Below are positions 5,808-9,091 of a DNA stretch of 9,091 nt, piece after piece. Both the position numbers and the translations under genes were made by a program. The first letter of the stretch is position 1. Each line of letters begins with the position of its first letter. The stretch is from Roseobacter sp. GTDB taxonomy: Bacteria; Pseudomonadota; Alphaproteobacteria; Rhodobacterales; Rhodobacteraceae. The stretch is taken from the NCBI GenBank assembly GCA_024636425.1, contig JAGXHB010000032.1, positions 1 to 9,091 on the forward strand, given 5' to 3'. The notes beneath the pieces were generated by a model that was not told the DNA's origin, did not search any database, and saw only the letters and a list, made by a program, of their open reading frames with translations.

Positions 5808-5848
5808 GACCTGGCCACTTCTGGCCGCCGTCATAAGGGAGGAGACCA

Positions 5849-6844
5849 ATGACATATTTTACCCGCCGGACCGCACTTGCGGCCACACTCGCTGCCACCA
5901 CAGCACTCTCAAGCCTTGCAGGGGCCGCTTTCGCACAGGACAAACCGACCCTGCGCTTAAGTTCCGTCGTGTCCGAGAATGACATCCGCGCCGAAGCATT
6001 CGCCGAGATTGCTGATGCGGTTTCGGATCATTTCAACATGCAGGTGTTCAACGGGGCCACGCTGGTCAAGCAGGGCACCGAGCTGACCTCGATCCAGCGC
6101 GGCAACCTGGAAATGGGGCTGGTCGCGCCGCAGTCGATTTCCGAGCAGATCCCCGAATGGTCGATCCTGACCTCGGCCTATCTGTTCAACGATGCCGATC
6201 ACCTGAAGGCGACCTTCAAGAGCGACGTCGGTGCCGAGCTTCTGAAGCTGACCGAAGAGGCTGGCATCCACGTTCTCGCGCCGGTGTATTTCGGCACGCG
6301 GCAGGTGAACCTGGCCCCCGAAATAGACGTCATGAAGCCTGAAGACCTGAACGGTGTGACCCTGCGGATGCCTGGAGGCGATGCGTGGCAGTTCCTCGGC
6401 GAAGCTATCGGTGCGAACCCGACGCCGCTGGCCTATGCCGAAGTGTACACCGCACTGCAGACCGGCGCGATCGACGGTCAGGACAATCCGTTGCCCAACG
6501 ACTACAACATGAAGTTCTACGAAGTGACCAGCCAGATCGTGATGACCGGCCACCTTGTCGGCTTTGACGTCCTGGCGATCAGCGCAGAGCTGTGGAACGG
6601 CTTTACCCCCGAGCAGCAAGAGGCGCTGCAATCGGCGGTAGACACGGCCATCGACAAGAGCACCCAGCGTCACATCGCCCGTGAAGAAGAGCTGGTCCAG
6701 TTCTTCAAGGACGAAGGGCTGAGAGTATACGAGCCCGACCGGGTTGCCTTTCGCGACTATGCTCAGAAGAAATATCTGGAATCCGAGTTCGCGCAAAGCT
6801 GGCCCGAGGGTATGATCGACGCGATCAACGCACTGGCTGAGTAA
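5849..6844 (+). CDS. dctP: TRAP transporter substrate-binding protein (DctP family)
   Basis: This 331-residue periplasmic protein captures the solute for the membrane parts encoded next. It has a clear export signal: MTYFTRRTAL, an Ala/Leu/Thr-rich core, then AGAAFA with probable cleavage after residue 29 before QDKP. The TRR pair followed by a mild hydrophobic core could be read by Tat as well as Sec. The mature part shows DctP hallmarks. Arg173 in LRMPGGDAWQFLGEAIGANP occupies the position of the arginine that pairs with the ligand carboxylate in SiaP/DctP proteins, followed by PLAYAEVYTALQTGAIDGQDN (193-213). FGTRQVNL at 148-155 gives another basic residue near the pocket. AGGGAGGAGA at 5836-5845 is a very strong ribosome site, fitting the excess of binding protein over permease. 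Placement between dehydroshikimate dehydratase and dehydroquinate dehydratase suggests quinate or shikimate, both carboxylates, as the ligand. That is inference from context. Confidence 0.9.
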   Translation: MTYFTRRTALAATLAATTALSSLAGAAFAQDKPTLRLSSVVSENDIRAEAFAEIADAVSDHFNMQVFNGATLVKQGTELTSIQRGNLEMGLVAPQSISEQIPEWSILTSAYLFNDADHLKATFKSDVGAELLKLTEEAGIHVLAPVYFGTRQVNLAPEIDVMKPEDLNGVTLRMPGGDAWQFLGEAIGANPTPLAYAEVYTALQTGAIDGQDNPLPNDYNMKFYEVTSQIVMTGHLVGFDVLAISAELWNGFTPEQQEALQSAVDTAIDKSTQRHIAREEELVQFFKDEGLRVYEPDRVAFRDYAQKKYLESEFAQSWPEGMIDAINALAE

Positions 6845-6863
6845 AAAAACCGCCATCGGATCG

Positions 6864-6897
6864 GGGTGGCGCGTTCAGGCGTGCCGCCCTGACACCC
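6864..6897 (+). other. intercistronic stem-loop between dctP and dctQ
   Basis: The 74-base gap after dctP can fold. TCAGGCG (6875-6881) pairs with CGCCCTGA (6885-6892, one bulged base) around a TGC loop, and the outer arms GGGTG (6864-6868) and CACCC (6893-6897) extend the stem across a six-base internal bulge. No T-run follows, so a complete terminator is unlikely. Such a hairpin after a binding-protein gene may stabilise the dctP part of the mRNA or reduce read-through into the permease genes. Confidence 0.5.
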
Positions 6898-6918
6898 TCG
6901 TACTCGCGGAAAGAACCG

Positions 6919-7443
6919 ATGCCCTCTTTGACCCGTCTCAAGTACTTTGCGCGTGTGCTGGCCGATGCTATCCCTGCGATCTTGCTGGCTGCGATGTTCG
7001 TGAGTTTTATCATACAGGTGCTGATGCGCTATGTCATGAACAGTCCCGTGGGCTGGACGGTTGAAGTGTGCGTGATCGCGTGGCTATGGATACTGCTGTG
7101 GGGGCAATCCGTTTCGGCGCGCGAAGAGGATGAGATCCGTTTCGACATACTGTACGGCAGCGTATCGCCCGCCCTGCGCCGGTGGTTTCGCATCGCGTTC
7201 TCGATCTTTGTGGTGGGCATCTATGCTTGGTCGTTGCCGGCACTTTGGGATTTCGTGACGTTCATGAAGATCCAGAAAACGTCTTATCTCGATATCCGTT
7301 TCAACTGGGTCTATTCCATCGCGTTGGTGTTCTCGGTCGTCTCGATCCTGCGCTATGCATGGGTGTTCTGGACCGCTGCCACAGGACACGACGCGCCCGA
7401 AGCAGGGGCCGACGTGGCCGTACGGAAGGATTTTACTGAGTGA
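6919..7443 (+). CDS. dctQ: TRAP transporter small permease subunit (DctQ family)
   Basis: This 174-residue inner-membrane protein has four predicted spans at about residues 17-38, 47-64, 88-110 and 129-151. The region from QVLMRYVMNSPVGW through EVCVIAWLWILLWGQSVSAR to EEDEIRFDI carries the DctQ pattern: QV--RY, a Trp before an acidic residue, W---WG, and Arg before the conserved acid/His-D segment. DctQ pairs with DctM and is required for sodium-driven uptake. GGAAAG lies about seven bases before the ATG. The last four bases overlap the GTG of dctM (GTGA), so the two membrane subunits are translationally coupled as expected for a fixed ratio. The C-terminal 20 residues are Ala/Asp-rich and probably cytoplasmic. 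Family confidence is high; substrate specificity lies mainly with the binding protein. Confidence 0.9.
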   Translation: MPSLTRLKYFARVLADAIPAILLAAMFVSFIIQVLMRYVMNSPVGWTVEVCVIAWLWILLWGQSVSAREEDEIRFDILYGSVSPALRRWFRIAFSIFVVGIYAWSLPALWDFVTFMKIQKTSYLDIRFNWVYSIALVFSVVSILRYAWVFWTAATGHDAPEAGADVAVRKDFTE

Positions 7444-8735
7444 GCTGGGAATTTGGAGCCTGCGTTGCCGTCATCTTGATGACCGCAATCATCGGCCTGC
7501 CGATTGGGCATGCGATGCTGGCGTCGTCCGTGTTTTATCTGCTGTTGCAGGGGCAGGATATGTCGATTGCCTTCGAGCAGATGCTGACCGGGCTTTACGG
7601 CTCGTACGTGCTGCTGGCGATCCCGCTGTTCATCTTTGCAGCCGACCTGATGAATGTCGGATCGCTTTCGGACCGGCTGCTGGATTTTTGCCGCGCCTTG
7701 GTCGGACGTTTTCGGGGCGGGCTGGGGCATGTCAACGTGGTGTCCTCGCTAATCTTTTCGGGCATGTCCGGGTCTGCCATCGCCGATGCTGTGGGAATGG
7801 GCCGGATCATCATTAACCTGATGACCAAGGACGGCAAATACCCCGGTGCCTATGCCGGTGCGATCACCGCCGCCTCAGCGATAATCGGGCCGATTATCCC
7901 CCCGTCTATTCCAATGGTATTGTTCGCTCTGGTGTCCGACACCTCCATCGGTTTCCTGTTTCTGGCAGGTGTCGTCCCCGGTCTGATCCTCGGCATCTTG
8001 CTGATGGTCATGAACGCATGGCAGGCCCGTATCCACGACTATCCGATAGACGACCCCGTGCCGCTGCGTGACCTGCCGCGCATCACGGTGCGGGCCATTC
8101 CCGCACTGTTGATGCCGGTCATCTTGCTGGTCGGCATCTACGGTGGCGTCACCACCCCCACCGAGGCCGCAGCGCTTGCCGCGCTCTATGCCTTTCTCGT
8201 CTCCACGGTCTTTTACCGTTCGGTGTCGCTGAGTACGGCCTATCAGACGGTGCGCAACAGTGCGCGCTCGACTGCCAGTGTGGGCTTCCTGATCGCGGGC
8301 GCCCTGGCATTCAACTATGTCGTGACCATCGAGCAGGTGCCGAACGTCATCCGCGATGCTCTTGGGGACCGTGAACTGACGATGGTTTCGTTCCTGCTGA
8401 TGGTGAACGTGATGTTGCTGCTGCTGGGCTGCCTGCTTGAGGCGAACGCCATCCTGCTGGTGATCGTGCCGATCTTCCTGCCGACTGCGGTGGCGCTTGG
8501 TGTGGATCCGGTCCACTTCGGCGTCATCGTCGTGGTCAACACCATGATCGGGCTGGCGACGCCGCCCTACGGATTGTTGCTGTTCGTGGTGACGTCCATC
8601 ACCCGATCACCGATCGGAGACACCATCCGCCACCTCTTACCCTTCCTCGCCATCATGATCGCGGGCCTCGCGATCATCACCTTTGTCCCCGACCTCGTGC
8701 TGTGGCTGCCGCGGCTCTACGGGTACAAGGGCTGA
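7440..8735 (+). CDS. dctM: TRAP transporter large permease subunit (DctM family)
   Basis: This 431-residue, very hydrophobic protein is the ion-coupled transport channel of the TRAP system. The length and layout fit DctM/SiaM proteins with 11-12 spans. Visible family segments are IGLPIGHAMLAS near the start, YVLLAIPLFIFAADLM (56-71), SGMSGSAIADAVGMG (107-121), AGAITAASAIIGPIIPPSIP (139-158) with the conserved PPS loop, TTPTEAAALAALYA in the middle, and TPPYG-LLFV near the C-terminus. The start is GTG 7440, overlapping the dctQ stop; GGAAGGA at 7424-7430 within dctQ is its ribosome site. AroQ starts 17 bases after its stop, so the transporter is embedded between catabolic enzyme genes. There are no interruptions or missing segments, and the three TRAP parts look functional. 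Sodium coupling is known for the family and assumed here. Confidence 0.93.
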   Translation: MSWEFGACVAVILMTAIIGLPIGHAMLASSVFYLLLQGQDMSIAFEQMLTGLYGSYVLLAIPLFIFAADLMNVGSLSDRLLDFCRALVGRFRGGLGHVNVVSSLIFSGMSGSAIADAVGMGRIIINLMTKDGKYPGAYAGAITAASAIIGPIIPPSIPMVLFALVSDTSIGFLFLAGVVPGLILGILLMVMNAWQARIHDYPIDDPVPLRDLPRITVRAIPALLMPVILLVGIYGGVTTPTEAAALAALYAFLVSTVFYRSVSLSTAYQTVRNSARSTASVGFLIAGALAFNYVVTIEQVPNVIRDALGDRELTMVSFLLMVNVMLLLLGCLLEANAILLVIVPIFLPTAVALGVDPVHFGVIVVVNTMIGLATPPYGLLLFVVTSITRSPIGDTIRHLLPFLAIMIAGLAIITFVPDLVLWLPRLYGYKG

Positions 8736-8752
8736 TACAGACCGGAGCTTTC

Positions 8753-9091
8753 ATGACGAAAACAATCTTGATCATCAATGGTCCGAATCTTGATATGTTG
8801 GGCATCCGCCAGCCTGAGGTCTATGGCCACGATACACTGGTAGACGTCGAAGCGCTGTGCCGACGCACCGCCGAGCAGGAGGGCGTGGACATCGACTTTC
8901 GCCAAAGCGACAGTGAGGCTGAAATCATGGGCTGGATCAAACAGGGGCGCGGCAAGACAGCCGGTCTGCTGATCAACCCTGCGGGCTTTACCTCGACCTC
9001 GATCGCCATTCTGGACAGCCTGCTGATCTATGATGCGCCGATTATCGAGGTTCATATTTCCCCGCTGTTCCGCCGCGACGAATTTCGCCAC
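8753..9091 (+). CDS. aroQ: type II 3-dehydroquinate dehydratase (AroQ), C-terminus beyond window
   Basis: The first 113 codons are present and open to the window edge; family members are about 145 residues, so some 30 are missing. The enzyme interconverts 3-dehydroquinate and 3-dehydroshikimate and forms a dodecamer in the cytoplasm. Visible catalytic residues are Arg19 and Tyr24 in LGIRQPEVYG (the flexible lid), Asn75 in LLINPAGFT, Glu99 and His101 in IEVHISP, and Arg112 in EEFRH-like RRDEFRH. The opening ILIINGPNLDMLGIR is diagnostic. GGAG at 8744-8747 precedes ATG 8753. In this operon it most likely serves quinate breakdown, passing quinate-derived 3-dehydroquinate to the QuiC1-type dehydratase. 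A biosynthetic role in aromatic amino acid synthesis is possible if the genome lacks another copy. A 'P-L' variant in the HISPLFRRDE loop, where many AroQ proteins have HISN-H-R, is worth noting. Confidence 0.93.
   Translation, partial: MTKTILIINGPNLDMLGIRQPEVYGHDTLVDVEALCRRTAEQEGVDIDFRQSDSEAEIMGWIKQGRGKTAGLLINPAGFTSTSIAILDSLLIYDAPIIEVHISPLFRRDEFRH

Noticed and set aside
4557..5855. Long minus-strand open frame of 432 codons
   Set aside because: It is antisense to the QuiC1-type gene, has no family resemblance, and is rich in Arg/His/Gly as expected from a GC-rich shadow frame.
8717..9091. Minus-strand open frame at the right edge
   Set aside because: It is antisense to aroQ, whose catalytic residues are all readable on the plus strand.
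1..9091. tRNA, rRNA, CRISPR array, insertion sequence or prophage signs
   Set aside because: I saw no tRNA-like cloverleaf, regular spaced repeats, transposase motifs or terminal inverted repeats on either strand.

Overview
The window looks like chromosomal DNA of a Rhodobacterales (Roseobacter-group) alphaproteobacterium. The base composition is GC-rich, the start contexts carry strong AAGGAG-type ribosome sites, and the gene families are typical of that group: a TRAP transporter, an NsrR-type Rrf2 regulator beside a group III truncated hemoglobin, and a fused QuiC1-type dehydratase. Taxonomy is inferred from gene content only.

Left part (1-1490). A gamma-glutamyltransferase gene leaves the window on the minus strand, with only its first 34 codons present. 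Next, also on the minus strand, is a two-gene unit: a 51-residue single-span membrane protein overlapping a group III truncated hemoglobin by four bases. Divergent from it is an nsrR-like gene. The 80-base gap between them holds a near-perfect NsrR-type operator (GCATTGTAAATGC) covering the -35 of a good minus-strand promoter. This reads as a nitric-oxide-responsive switch.

Middle (1491-2851, minus strand). A decayed LuxR-type regulator has lost its middle and changed frame. It is followed by a small DUF6522-like gene and a TetR-family regulator, which are probably one transcription unit.

Right part (2852-9091, plus strand). Six closely spaced genes form a quinate/shikimate catabolic operon: an NAD-type quinate/shikimate dehydrogenase, a two-domain 3-dehydroshikimate dehydratase (QuiC1 type), a complete three-component TRAP transporter (DctP, DctQ, DctM), and a type II 3-dehydroquinate dehydratase (AroQ) cut by the window end. 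The proposed flow is uptake by the TRAP system, oxidation of quinate or shikimate, AroQ converting 3-dehydroquinate to 3-dehydroshikimate, and QuiC1 making protocatechuate for a ring-cleavage pathway outside the window. The TetR gene is divergent, and the shared gap contains a long imperfect palindrome around a perfect TTGACA -35, so local ligand-dependent repression is likely.

The most interesting point is the assignment of this TRAP transporter to quinate/shikimate. It rests on context and is not proven by sequence. Also worth attention are the retained metal triad in the dioxygenase-like half of QuiC1, the unnamed small membrane protein in the NO unit, and the LuxR remnant.
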